Shown: positions 1-6,456 of the stretch, piece by piece | Layout of the letters: every line of letters starts with the position of its first letter | How positions within the stretch are numbered: position 1 is the first letter of the stretch | Assembly (NCBI GenBank): GCA_937922175.1 | Contig: CAKZUU010000037.1 | Coordinates: forward strand, 1 to 8,209 | Length of the DNA stretch: 8,209 bases | DNA from: an uncultured Gemmataceae bacterium | Lineage (GTDB): Bacteria > Planctomycetota > Planctomycetia > Gemmatales > Gemmataceae | Direction of reading: 5' to 3' | Program-made: the position numbers and the translations under genes | Notes under the pieces: generated by a model | What the model was told of the DNA's origin: nothing | Seen by the model: only the letters and a program-made list of their open reading frames with translations | Database searches by the model: none

Positions 1-486
1 TCGATCGGTGTCCGGGGACGATCGCAACGCCCACTCGATGGCCTCGCGACGGATCCGCGCACTGGGATCATCGAGCATCGCCGGGAGCAGCCGTTGTCGC
101 GCCGTCGGGTCGAGACGGTCCAACATCTCGAATGCCAAATCGCGTGCCGGCGCGAATCGGGAGCGATCGGTGGCAACTGACTCGAACAGACCTTTGTCCA
201 TGGGTCGCCCCGCTTGCTGCTCCCGTTCGACGATGGCCTCGACGGCGGTGCGGAACCAATTCGCCACCGTGGGATCGACCCCATCAAACGCCTTGAAGAT
301 GACCGGCAAAGCTCGTGGTCCTTCGGCGACCACGTCGCGCCAACCACGCCGGGCAGGCTCATTGCCCACGCCCTCCCGACCGACCGCTTTGATCGCTGCG
401 AGCGCGGCTTCGATGTCTGCGGCGAAGATCGGGCAAGGAAGCGCCAGCCCCACGATCCAAACCGTTTGGAATGCCCATCGGCTCAT
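1..486 (-). CDS. Exported HEAT-repeat-like protein (partial, 3' end outside window)
   Basis: This reading frame opens with ATG at 486 and stays open for 162 codons to the left edge, so the C-terminus is missing. Residues 1-23 look like a Sec signal peptide: an Arg at position 3, a hydrophobic stretch (about 7-21, VWIVGLALPCPIF) and an Ala-rich cleavage zone before Asp24. The mature part is Ala/Arg/Asp-rich and helical. Residues 130-157 (RQRLLPAMLDDPSARIRREA and following) read like a HEAT or PBS-lyase-type helical repeat: a Leu-rich helix, a DDPSARIRREA turn, then a second helix. An AAGGGG element 9 nt upstream of the ATG can serve as the ribosome binding site. Such exported HEAT proteins are common in planctomycetes, where they act as scaffolds or are fused to other domains. 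The missing part could hold more repeats or another domain, so no specific function is given. It is divergent from the gene at 665. Confidence 0.75.
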   Translation of the reverse strand, partial: MSRWAFQTVWIVGLALPCPIFAADIEAALAAIKAVGREGVGNEPARRGWRDVVAEGPRALPVIFKAFDGVDPTVANWFRTAVEAIVEREQQAGRPMDKGLFESVATDRSRFAPARDLAFEMLDRLDPTARQRLLPAMLDDPSARIRREAIEWALRSSPDTDR

Positions 487-570
487 GGGTCGGATCCCCT
501 TGGAATTCGTTCTCGGTCACAGTGTATGGATTTCTGACCCCACCGTGAGGATGTGGACTGGTGGTTGAAC

Positions 571-600
571 TTGATCAGCGCGCCCCCAAGTGAGTACACT
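571..600 (+). promoter_or_regulatory. Candidate sigma-70-type promoter for the cyclase-like gene
   Basis: TTGATC (571-576) and TACACT (595-600) are separated by 18 nt, and each matches the consensus at four of six positions. A second TTGAAC box lies directly before the first at 565-570. Transcription would begin near 607, giving a leader of about 58 nt. This is pattern recognition only, and planctomycete promoters are poorly defined. Confidence 0.35.
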
Positions 601-664
601 TCGTGGTCGCTCAAGCGTTGCCTGATTTTTTTCGCGGCGACTCAGGGACCAGGGTCGTTTCCCG

Positions 665-2212
665 ATGCCGACTGTCGCAACTTCCTTTCGAGCCGATTTC
701 TCTCCATCGACCGCCGGGTTCGGGCCGATACCTTGGGACAATTTGGACGTGCTCGTCCTTCGCGCTCGAAACGAGTTACTGGCTCAGCAGCGACCCGATG
801 GATCATGGGGTGATTCCCAGATGGCCCGCCGCACGCTGCTCATGGAATGGCTGATCGCTGCCGCCTTCGTCCCCGGTTTGTCGCCCATCGACGTTGCTTC
901 GAGCATCGACGAACTGCTCGAAGCTCGCGAGCCCGATGGTTCGTGGGGCGGAACCGACGCCACACTGACAGCTTATCTCGCTTTGGTGCTCCACCACGTC
1001 AGTGAGGATCGAGTGCGCCCGACGCGAGACTGGTTGCTTGACCGCTCTTCCCTTTCCCCATCGCCCCGAACGCGACTCCTCCTGAGGGGCACGGGGCAGT
1101 TGCCTCACTTGATCCTTGACGAGGCGGGCGAGTTCGATTCGATGGACGACGTGTACGCAGCAAGGGTCCTCTCGGTGATGACGGTTCCCGAAGCCCATTC
1201 ACGCGACCCCGTCTTGAGCCATGTCTTTCGAGATCAGAATTGTCCCGATCGGCGATGGAGCGGGGTTGGATGGCCTCGCCTCAAATTACGACGAGCCATG
1301 AAAGCACTGACTGAATGGATCGATGCGGCGGACCGAACGCCTCGTGGGTCGATCCTGTCCATTCTGGCATTGCGAGCTGGAGCCGGGGTGGCGTCGGCTT
1401 CGCGTTGCCGACAACTCCTCGACGAGATGAACAAAGCTCTGCGAGATCCGGAAGCGGCAATCCATCCGGCCCAAGCTCCGAGGGTCGTCGAACAGACGAC
1501 GTTCGCCTTCCGGGCACTCATCGAAGCCGGACTCCCTTGGGATCATCCCGCTTTGGTCGCTGCCGATGATTGGATCTGGCGACGATTGCAGCAATCGACG
1601 GTTCAAATCGGCTGTTCCCCTCAGAGACTCGCGCAACTATTGCATGCTTTGTCCGCGCGGCCCTCGGAACTCGCCGACGATCGTGCCTGGCTTGTTGAAA
1701 AGGCCCTTAATGATTTGCTTCATCATCTGTCAGCTAGGGGTCGTTGGCCTTCCCCCGAACTCCTCGGGATCGTGTTGGAGTGCCTGGGCCGCTACGGTGT
1801 CGGGGCCCGACAACCGTTGATCGAGGAAATGATTCATCACGTTGAATGCTCGCAGAAAGCCGAGGGAGATTGGCCTTCGCGTCGGCCGCTGTTCGCGACG
1901 GCATGCATCGTCCGCGGGATGATCGCTGTCGGCCGTTCCCCCCGTTCCGATACCATCCGCCAAGCGTGTTGCTTCCTCGACCAACAACTGCGGCAGCACT
2001 TGCAGACATATGCGCCCGAGGAAGGACTGACGACGACGGTCATCGCCGCCATCGATGCCTTGCTGGATGCCGATGCCGCTGACGGTGCTCTGCTGGGCGA
2101 GATCGCCGCCCGTCTCAATCGATCTCAACCGCAAACGCTGGAGGCTCGAGCGGGAAGGTTGTGGTTGGCGGCTCGCCTCTGCCGAAGGACTTGTCCACGT
2201 CCGTGGTTCTAA
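665..2212 (+). CDS. Squalene-hopene-cyclase-like repeat protein, probably catalytically inactive
   Basis: This 515-residue protein belongs to the prenyltransferase/squalene oxidase repeat family. Two QW-type repeats are clear near the N-terminus, QRPDGSWG (42-49) and EPDGSWGG (89-96), and a degenerate one, SQKAEGDW, lies at 396-403. By eye it follows bacterial squalene-hopene cyclase. Residues 273-310 (VVEQTTFAFRALIEAGLPWD, then ADDWIW) match the region before the active site. Residues 363-423 (IVLECLGRYGVG and ACIVRGMIAVG) match the region after it. In between, where the enzyme has DxDDTA, this protein reads SPQRLA (318-323). No DxDD occurs anywhere; DSMDD at 158-162 is in the wrong place and spacing. 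At 515 residues it is also shorter than the usual 620-720. It is therefore more likely a non-catalytic alpha/alpha-barrel protein or a diverged terpene-related enzyme than a true cyclase. No signal peptide is evident. AGGG lies 10 nt before the ATG. The stop is 3 to 24 nt before the helicase start, which suggests co-transcription. Confidence 0.8.
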   Translation: MPTVATSFRADFSPSTAGFGPIPWDNLDVLVLRARNELLAQQRPDGSWGDSQMARRTLLMEWLIAAAFVPGLSPIDVASSIDELLEAREPDGSWGGTDATLTAYLALVLHHVSEDRVRPTRDWLLDRSSLSPSPRTRLLLRGTGQLPHLILDEAGEFDSMDDVYAARVLSVMTVPEAHSRDPVLSHVFRDQNCPDRRWSGVGWPRLKLRRAMKALTEWIDAADRTPRGSILSILALRAGAGVASASRCRQLLDEMNKALRDPEAAIHPAQAPRVVEQTTFAFRALIEAGLPWDHPALVAADDWIWRRLQQSTVQIGCSPQRLAQLLHALSARPSELADDRAWLVEKALNDLLHHLSARGRWPSPELLGIVLECLGRYGVGARQPLIEEMIHHVECSQKAEGDWPSRRPLFATACIVRGMIAVGRSPRSDTIRQACCFLDQQLRQHLQTYAPEEGLTTTVIAAIDALLDADAADGALLGEIAARLNRSQPQTLEARAGRLWLAARLCRRTCPRPWF

Positions 2213-2224
2213 TCGATGTACCGG

Positions 2225-2230
2225 TATAAT
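2225..2230 (+). promoter_or_regulatory. Perfect TATAAT -10 box just upstream of the helicase start
   Basis: A perfect TATAAT ends 6 nt before the ATG at 2237. A transcript initiated the usual 6-7 nt downstream would begin at or next to that ATG and carry no leader. No convincing -35 element is found at 16-18 nt upstream, and there is no TGn extension. It lies between the stop of the cyclase-like gene and the preferred helicase start. Confidence 0.4.
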
Positions 2231-2236
2231 GGGCGT

Positions 2237-3628
2237 ATGCCCGACCCGGTCCGGCTCCTGTACGACGGCGGTAGTATCGTCCTCCAAGGCGATGATCCGC
2301 AGATTTTGGAGAGCCTGCCCGGTTGTCGATTCGATCCCCGAACGCAATCCCACCGAGCCGAGGCACGATCCTATCGCGCCATCGTGGAAGCCCTCCGGGC
2401 ACAACGGATTTCTTACTCGGACCAGGCGCGGGCCTTCGAGCCGATCTCCCTCGATTGGCAGACGACCCGACGGCCGTTCCCCCATCAGGTGGAAGCGCTT
2501 CGCGTGTGGTGGGCCGAGGGGAAGGGGCAAGGCGTGGTCGTCTTGCCGACGGGGACAGGCAAGACATTTCTCGCCCTGATGGCGATTCGGAAGGTGTCGC
2601 GGCCGACGCTCGTCGTGACCCCCACTTTAGACCTGCTGCACCAATGGTGGGAGCAGTTGCGCGACGTCTTCCGTACCGAAATTGGTCTTTTAGGTGGGGG
2701 GAACTACGACCTGCAACCATTGACAGTCGCCACTTATGATTCGGCGTATCTTCACCTGGAGCGTTGGGGGCATCGTTTCGGCCTGCTGATTTGCGATGAA
2801 TGTCATCATTTGCCCGGAGCGAGTTATCAACTCATCGCGATCGGGTCGATGGCTCCCTACCGCTTGGGATTGACGGCGACGCCGGAGCGATCGGATGGCC
2901 AGCATGTGTTGCTGAACTCGCTGATCGGGCCCATCATCTTCCGCCGCGAGATACAGCACCTGGCCGGAGATTTTCTTGCCGACTATCGCACCGAACGAAT
3001 CGACGTGGAACTGACCCTCGACGAAGAGCGGGAATACCAGCGAAATCGAACGATCTACCGCCAATTCATCGCGGAGCGTGGAATTCGGATGAATGGGCCA
3101 GACGGCTGGCGTCGCTTCATCCAGGAGTGCCAACGGTCCAGCCGCGGTCGGCAAGCGTTCCGCGCTTACCTCGAACAAAAACGCCTGGAGCGTGCTCCCC
3201 GCGCCAAGTTGATGGTGCTCGACGAACTTCTCCGCCGGCATCAACGCGACCGTGTCTTGATCTTCACCGCCGACAATGCCACGGTGTATCACATCGCCCG
3301 ACAGTTTCTGATCCCGGCGATGACGCATCAAACCAAGGCGAAGGAGCGACAACTGATCCTCCGACGATTCCAATCGGGCGAATATCCGGTCGTCGTCACG
3401 AGTCAGGTTCTGAATGAAGGGGTCGATGTGCCGGCAGCGAACGTCGGTATTGTCTTGTCCGGGACGGGGACCACTCGCGAGAACATCCAGCGCTTGGGCC
3501 GACTCCTCCGAAAACAGGGCAACAAACAGGCCATCCTCTACGAAGTGGTCGCCCGGGACACCGCCGAAATTTTCACAAGTCGGCGGCGACGCCAGCATCA
3601 GGCATTCCGCCCCGACGATGGCAGTTAA
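2237..3628 (+). CDS. XPB/Ssl2-type superfamily 2 DNA helicase
   Basis: This 463-residue cytoplasmic ATPase has all the signature motifs of superfamily 2 (residues counted from Met at 2237). They are a Q-motif-like FPHQ (81-84), Walker A PTGTGKT (104-110), DECHH (187-191), motif III LTATPER (212-218), EGVDVP (394-399) and motif VI RLGRLLRK (419-426). The first 65 residues, with FDPRTQSHRAEARSY, resemble the damage-recognition-like domain at the N-terminus of archaeal and bacterial XPB. A helical insert at about 260-322 between the two RecA domains is in the place of the XPB thumb. The RED motif of classical XPB is RSD here (218-220). Bacterial XPB proteins translocate on and open DNA, and repair or transcription roles have been proposed. 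No Bax1-type nuclease partner is visible. An in-frame ATG at 2216 would add seven residues. I prefer 2237 because family similarity begins there and a TATAAT box lies between the two. Neither start has a strong Shine-Dalgarno. Confidence 0.9.
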   Translation: MPDPVRLLYDGGSIVLQGDDPQILESLPGCRFDPRTQSHRAEARSYRAIVEALRAQRISYSDQARAFEPISLDWQTTRRPFPHQVEALRVWWAEGKGQGVVVLPTGTGKTFLALMAIRKVSRPTLVVTPTLDLLHQWWEQLRDVFRTEIGLLGGGNYDLQPLTVATYDSAYLHLERWGHRFGLLICDECHHLPGASYQLIAIGSMAPYRLGLTATPERSDGQHVLLNSLIGPIIFRREIQHLAGDFLADYRTERIDVELTLDEEREYQRNRTIYRQFIAERGIRMNGPDGWRRFIQECQRSSRGRQAFRAYLEQKRLERAPRAKLMVLDELLRRHQRDRVLIFTADNATVYHIARQFLIPAMTHQTKAKERQLILRRFQSGEYPVVVTSQVLNEGVDVPAANVGIVLSGTGTTRENIQRLGRLLRKQGNKQAILYEVVARDTAEIFTSRRRRQHQAFRPDDGS

Positions 3629-3643
3629 AAACCACGGATCCCA

Positions 3644-3681
3644 GGGAATCCCGAGCGGTCGCCATCGAATCGGGAAATCCC
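3644..3681. terminator. Imperfect hairpin between convergent genes, possible bidirectional terminator
   Basis: GGGA (3644-3647) pairs with TCCC (3678-3681), and CCCGA (3650-3654) pairs with TCGGG (3670-3674). The two stems are separated by an AT/AAA internal loop and closed by a 15-nt loop. It sits in the 84-base gap between the convergent helicase and phosphatase genes, where a shared terminator is expected. There is no U tract on either side, so this is not a classic intrinsic terminator. Confidence 0.25.
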
Positions 3682-3712
3682 GCTTGACTGCCGGTGCACA
3701 AAGCGATGAGGC

Positions 3713-5323
3713 TCAATGCCGGCTGACGCACACCAACGTGAGATCGTCGGGATGAGCCCGATGATCGCAAAAGGCGTTGATATCGCGGAGGATGGCTTCA
3801 ACGGCGGCTTGGGCATCCGCGGGGACCGTCGCGCAGGTGATCTTCAGCCGATCGAAACCGTACGTTTGTTCCTCCGGCCCTCGCACGTCGATGACACCGT
3901 CCGTCGTAAGGATCAAGACTTCGCCAGGGTTGAGATGACCCGCGGATTCCGGGTAGGGTCGATCGAGCACTCCCAGGGGGATGCCGCCGGTCCCTTCACC
4001 CAGCGTCTCGATGCGACCGTCGGTCGTACGTTTGAGCAAAGGCAAGTGCCCGGCATTGACAAGAGTGAAGGAAAAGTCGTGCAAATCGAGGACAACGACG
4101 AGCAGCGTGACAAAACGATCTTCGCCACAAGCCCGTTTGAGCGCACGGTTCAAGCGACTGGCCGCCTCAGCGAGGCGAGGCTCGCTGGCCAGAGTGTAAC
4201 GGACCTCGGCCGACAAACGAGCCATCAACAGCGCGGCGGGCACGCCTTTGCCGGCGACATCGCCCACGGCCACGGCCAGGCGATGCCCCGGAAGGGGGAT
4301 GTAGTCGAAGTAATCGCCGCCGATTTGTTGAGCCGACGCATAATAATCCGCGAATCGAAGCCCTGGGATCTGTGGCCGCTCCGACGGAAGAAAGCTTTTT
4401 TGAATTTCGGTAGCGGCTTCCAAATCTCGTCGTTCCTGGTGCAGCCGAGCCAACTCCACGGCTCGCGACGCCTGAATCGCCGCCACCACCAAAACGTCCA
4501 GATCATCCTCATTGAATGGGATTTTTAACGACTGAGTATCTAACTGAATCACCCCCACCGGCTGATTATCCCGGTCCAACAGGGGGACGCACATGATCGA
4601 GCGGATTTGATGCTGACGGATACTTTGACTGGCATCGAACCTTGCATCATGACCGGCATCGGCACTCAAGACCGCCTGACCCGACTGCAAGGCGTGGTCA
4701 ATGATGGTTCGACTGATGGCCGGTGTCGATTTCGGATCGCCCTGTCGATGTTTGACGGCCTTGGGCAAAAGGCGACCCGTGATCGGATCGCGGAGCACAA
4801 TGAAGCCTCGATCCGCTTGCGGAAAAATCACGAACAAACTATTGAGGATTCGTGGCAGGACTTCCGTCAAGTCCAGCGCCTGACCGAGGTTTCGCGAAAA
4901 TTCGAGGATCGCTCGGAGCTTGGCTTCCGGCGCCACGTTGATGCGTAGCGTATCATCGACGTGCAAGGCGGAGACAACCGAGGCCCCAGCGGAGTCTTTC
5001 GAGTCGAGCAAGGTAAAAACAGCTTTGGAATTGGCGGGGGCATCATCAGGGTGGAATTCCAAGGTCAAGCCAAAAAACTCGAGTCGGTCGCCGGGTCGTA
5101 GCAGAACCCGTTCACTGATCCTTTGCCCGTTGACGAAGGTGCCATTGGAGCTACCCAGGTCCTCGACGAACCAGCCGTCGCGAGTTTGCAGGAAAAGGGC
5201 ATGATGGGCCGAGACTTTTCGCGAGGTTAGAACGATGTCACAATCGGGTGCCCGACCCAAGGTGAGTCGCGGACCTCGCAAGGGGTAGACAGCGAACCCG
5301 CCCATCTCGCGTAAATGTGCCAC
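3713..5323 (-). CDS. FHA-GAF-SpoIIE/PP2C serine phosphatase, RsbU-like
   Basis: This 536-residue cytoplasmic signalling protein has three modules. Residues 10-90 are an FHA domain with an intact phosphothreonine site: GRAPDCDI with Arg24, Ser38, His41, and GSSNGTFVNG ending at 66. Residues 133-295 are a GAF sensor domain, containing SIMCVPLLDRDNQPVGVIQL at 242-261. A helical linker (about 290-318) leads to a PPM/SpoIIE phosphatase domain. That domain keeps its metal-binding acids in GGDYFDY (335-341), VGDVAGKG (353-360), TTDGVID (473-479) and PDDLTLV (525-531), with NAGHLP at 423-428, so it should be active. Enzymes of this class dephosphorylate the serine of STAS anti-sigma-factor antagonists. 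The likely substrate is the STAS domain encoded just upstream, 36 nt away in the same direction. The start is GTG at 5323, with GGGAG 8 nt upstream. The next candidate, an ATG seven codons in, lacks a ribosome binding site. The FHA domain implies that a Ser/Thr kinase feeds into the switch, but no kinase is encoded here. Confidence 0.93.
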   Translation of the reverse strand: MAHLREMGGFAVYPLRGPRLTLGRAPDCDIVLTSRKVSAHHALFLQTRDGWFVEDLGSSNGTFVNGQRISERVLLRPGDRLEFFGLTLEFHPDDAPANSKAVFTLLDSKDSAGASVVSALHVDDTLRINVAPEAKLRAILEFSRNLGQALDLTEVLPRILNSLFVIFPQADRGFIVLRDPITGRLLPKAVKHRQGDPKSTPAISRTIIDHALQSGQAVLSADAGHDARFDASQSIRQHQIRSIMCVPLLDRDNQPVGVIQLDTQSLKIPFNEDDLDVLVVAAIQASRAVELARLHQERRDLEAATEIQKSFLPSERPQIPGLRFADYYASAQQIGGDYFDYIPLPGHRLAVAVGDVAGKGVPAALLMARLSAEVRYTLASEPRLAEAASRLNRALKRACGEDRFVTLLVVVLDLHDFSFTLVNAGHLPLLKRTTDGRIETLGEGTGGIPLGVLDRPYPESAGHLNPGEVLILTTDGVIDVRGPEEQTYGFDRLKITCATVPADAQAAVEAILRDINAFCDHRAHPDDLTLVCVSRH

Positions 5324-5359
5324 GGTCGATGCTCCCGCAATGACGCGTCAGGCGCCGCG

Positions 5360-6157
5360 TCACAGTCCTGCATCTTTCTGCCGTGCCTCCGCCTTGATTC
5401 GGAAGGCGTCAACAGCTTGCTCCTTGGTCTCGTAAATATCGCAGATCCGGTGCAGCCGGATGAAGTCGAACACCGTGCGAACTGGTCGATTGACGCGGCA
5501 TAAATGGAGATCGCCCCCCGCCTCGGTGAGAGCCTTCAAGCAGGAGAGGATCGCGCCGCAGCCCCGACTGTCGATGAAATTCAGGCGGTTGAGGTCGAGC
5601 ACCACGTGACGATGGGCTTGCAAGACCGGCGTCATCGCTTGGCGAAAATGATCGGCCGTGCTGGCGTCGATCTGCTCTTCATTGACCGTGACGACCGCCA
5701 CGTCGCCGAATGTCTCGACAATGAAATTCATTCGTTGGCCTCCCCGAGTCGTTTGTCGCCGCTTCACCAAACGGATGCCGCGTTGCGTCGGCCCGTGCAG
5801 ATAGACAAATTCATCCGTGCATTGGCCAATCAGGTATTGACCAAACCCTCCGAAACGACTGCCGTCAAATGCAGGAATCTGCACCGCCGTCGGGTCGAAA
5901 TCTCGCCCCTGATGCAGCAGCGTGACGCGGCAAACGTCCGCATCGGCCTCGATCTCTGCCACAATGGGACGATCCGGCTGGCCCCCATAAGCATGCAGCA
6001 CGATGTTCGATGCCGCCTCTTGGACCGCGAGTTCCAACCGCTCAACCGACTCGCGGTTGGCCCCTTCGCCCCAGGCCTGTTTGCAGCACTCGATCAAAGC
6101 ACTCCGCAATTCGCCAAGGCGCTTCAGATCGCTCGTGATTTCGAGCCGACACGTCAT
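5360..6157 (-). CDS. RsbW-like ATP-binding domain fused to RsbV-like STAS domain
   Basis: This single 265-residue frame joins two partner-switch proteins that are usually separate. Residues 1-133 are an RsbW/SpoIIAB-type HATPase domain. Its N-box has Glu47 and Asn51 followed by HAY (55-57), and its G2-box is GGFGQYLI (103-110). The G1 position normally written DxGxxFD reads HQGRDFD (82-88), so the adenine-contacting Asp is His82. Residues 143-265 are a STAS domain with DSRG (196-199); Ser197 matches the phosphorylated serine of SpoIIAA and RsbV. In classical systems the kinase phosphorylates the antagonist and the free antagonist sequesters the kinase. Fusion suggests intramolecular switching or a fixed complex. 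The ATG at 6157 is chosen because GGGAGG lies 6 nt upstream. The upstream ATG at 6193 would add 12 residues that resemble no domain. A second Shine-Dalgarno and ATG lie at the domain junction. It heads an operon with the SpoIIE-type phosphatase. Confidence 0.9.
   Translation of the reverse strand: MTCRLEITSDLKRLGELRSALIECCKQAWGEGANRESVERLELAVQEAASNIVLHAYGGQPDRPIVAEIEADADVCRVTLLHQGRDFDPTAVQIPAFDGSRFGGFGQYLIGQCTDEFVYLHGPTQRGIRLVKRRQTTRGGQRMNFIVETFGDVAVVTVNEEQIDASTADHFRQAMTPVLQAHRHVVLDLNRLNFIDSRGCGAILSCLKALTEAGGDLHLCRVNRPVRTVFDFIRLHRICDIYETKEQAVDAFRIKAEARQKDAGL
5731..5745 (-). promoter_or_regulatory. Internal ribosome binding site and start for a free STAS protein
   Basis: On the minus strand GGGGAGG (5745-5739) precedes an in-frame ATG (5731-5729) by 7 nt. 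This is residue 143 of the fusion and the first residue of the STAS domain (MNFIVETFG). Independent initiation would give a 123-residue RsbV-like protein ending at the same stop (5360). The match and spacing are as good as at the gene's own start, but translation from here is inferred. Confidence 0.5.
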
Positions 6158-6163
6158 AACGTG

Positions 6164-6169
6164 CCTCCC
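6164..6169 (-). promoter_or_regulatory. Ribosome binding site that decides the start of the RsbW-STAS fusion
   Basis: GGGAGG on the minus strand lies 6 nt before the ATG at 6157. It favours that start over the in-frame ATG at 6193. Confidence 0.7.
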
Positions 6170-6181
6170 ACCGCGCTGCCC

Positions 6182-6187
6182 ATCATA
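6182..6187 (-). promoter_or_regulatory. Candidate -10 box of the partner-switch operon
   Basis: TATGAT on the minus strand is a five-of-six match to TATAAT. Initiation near 6175 would give a leader of about 18 nt that still includes the GGGAGG. It would also exclude the upstream ATG at 6193 from the mRNA. No good -35 box is seen at the right spacing. Confidence 0.35.
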
Positions 6188-6388
6188 GCCCAACGCGCCG
6201 GGAAAAGGTAGTTCACCCCTTCGCGACCGGCGACCGACGCGTCTCTCTGGCGGATCTCACCCACTGTTTTTTTGGCGCGTCGTCGTCTCGGAGAGCCGGA
6301 GCTTCGGCTTCCCTCCTGCCGTTTCAGCTCACCGAATCCACGACCCAAACCCGCTCCGCACCGGGCGACGGTCTGATGCTCGGAGAGA

Positions 6389-6394
6389 TATGAT
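6389..6394 (+). promoter_or_regulatory. Candidate -10 box of the glycogen phosphorylase gene
   Basis: TATGAT on the plus strand is the same hexamer found for the divergent operon. It would start transcription near 6401 and leave a leader of about 90 nt that contains the hairpin at 6441-6456. No clear -35 element accompanies it. Confidence 0.3.
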
Positions 6395-6440
6395 GATTAA
6401 ACGTAGATCGATGCGACTGAGCAGCCTGTGATCTGTTCCG

Positions 6441-6456
6441 CCGGGAGACATCCCGG
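6441..6456 (+). promoter_or_regulatory. Perfect hairpin in the glgP leader
   Basis: CCGGGA and TCCCGG form a perfect 6-bp stem around a GACA loop. It ends 34 nt before the ATG at 6491. No U tract follows, so it is not an intrinsic terminator. It could stabilise the leader, bind a regulator, or be incidental. Confidence 0.4.

Noticed and set aside
8..568. A 186-codon plus-strand frame opposite the HEAT-like gene
   Set aside because: It is Ser/Arg-rich low-complexity translation. The opposite frame has a signal peptide, a ribosome binding site and a HEAT-like repeat.
1136..1150. DSMDD (residues 158-162 of the cyclase-like protein) as the class II catalytic DxDD motif
   Set aside because: The spacing is DxxDD, not DxDD. 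It also lies in the N-terminal part, far from where the catalytic motif aligns.
1730..2530. A 266-codon minus-strand open frame spanning the cyclase-like/helicase junction
   Set aside because: No domain is recognisable, and both overlapped plus-strand frames have clear family similarity.
2690..3598. A 302-codon minus-strand open frame across the helicase gene
   Set aside because: It lies wholly opposite a gene with complete helicase motifs, shows no recognisable domain, and is the kind of long antisense frame expected in GC-rich coding DNA.
3716..4528. A 270-codon plus-strand frame opposite the phosphatase gene
   Set aside because: The minus strand encodes intact GAF and SpoIIE motifs throughout this stretch, and the plus-strand frame resembles nothing.
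6267..6273. A T7 run as an intrinsic terminator
   Set aside because: No GC-rich stem directly precedes it on the plus strand, and no gene on that strand ends nearby.
6390..6431. A 13-codon frame (MMIKRRSMRLSSL) upstream of glgP as a leader peptide
   Set aside because: Its GGAGAG is too close to the first ATG, and the ATG overlaps the candidate -10 box, so it would not be on the transcript from that promoter.
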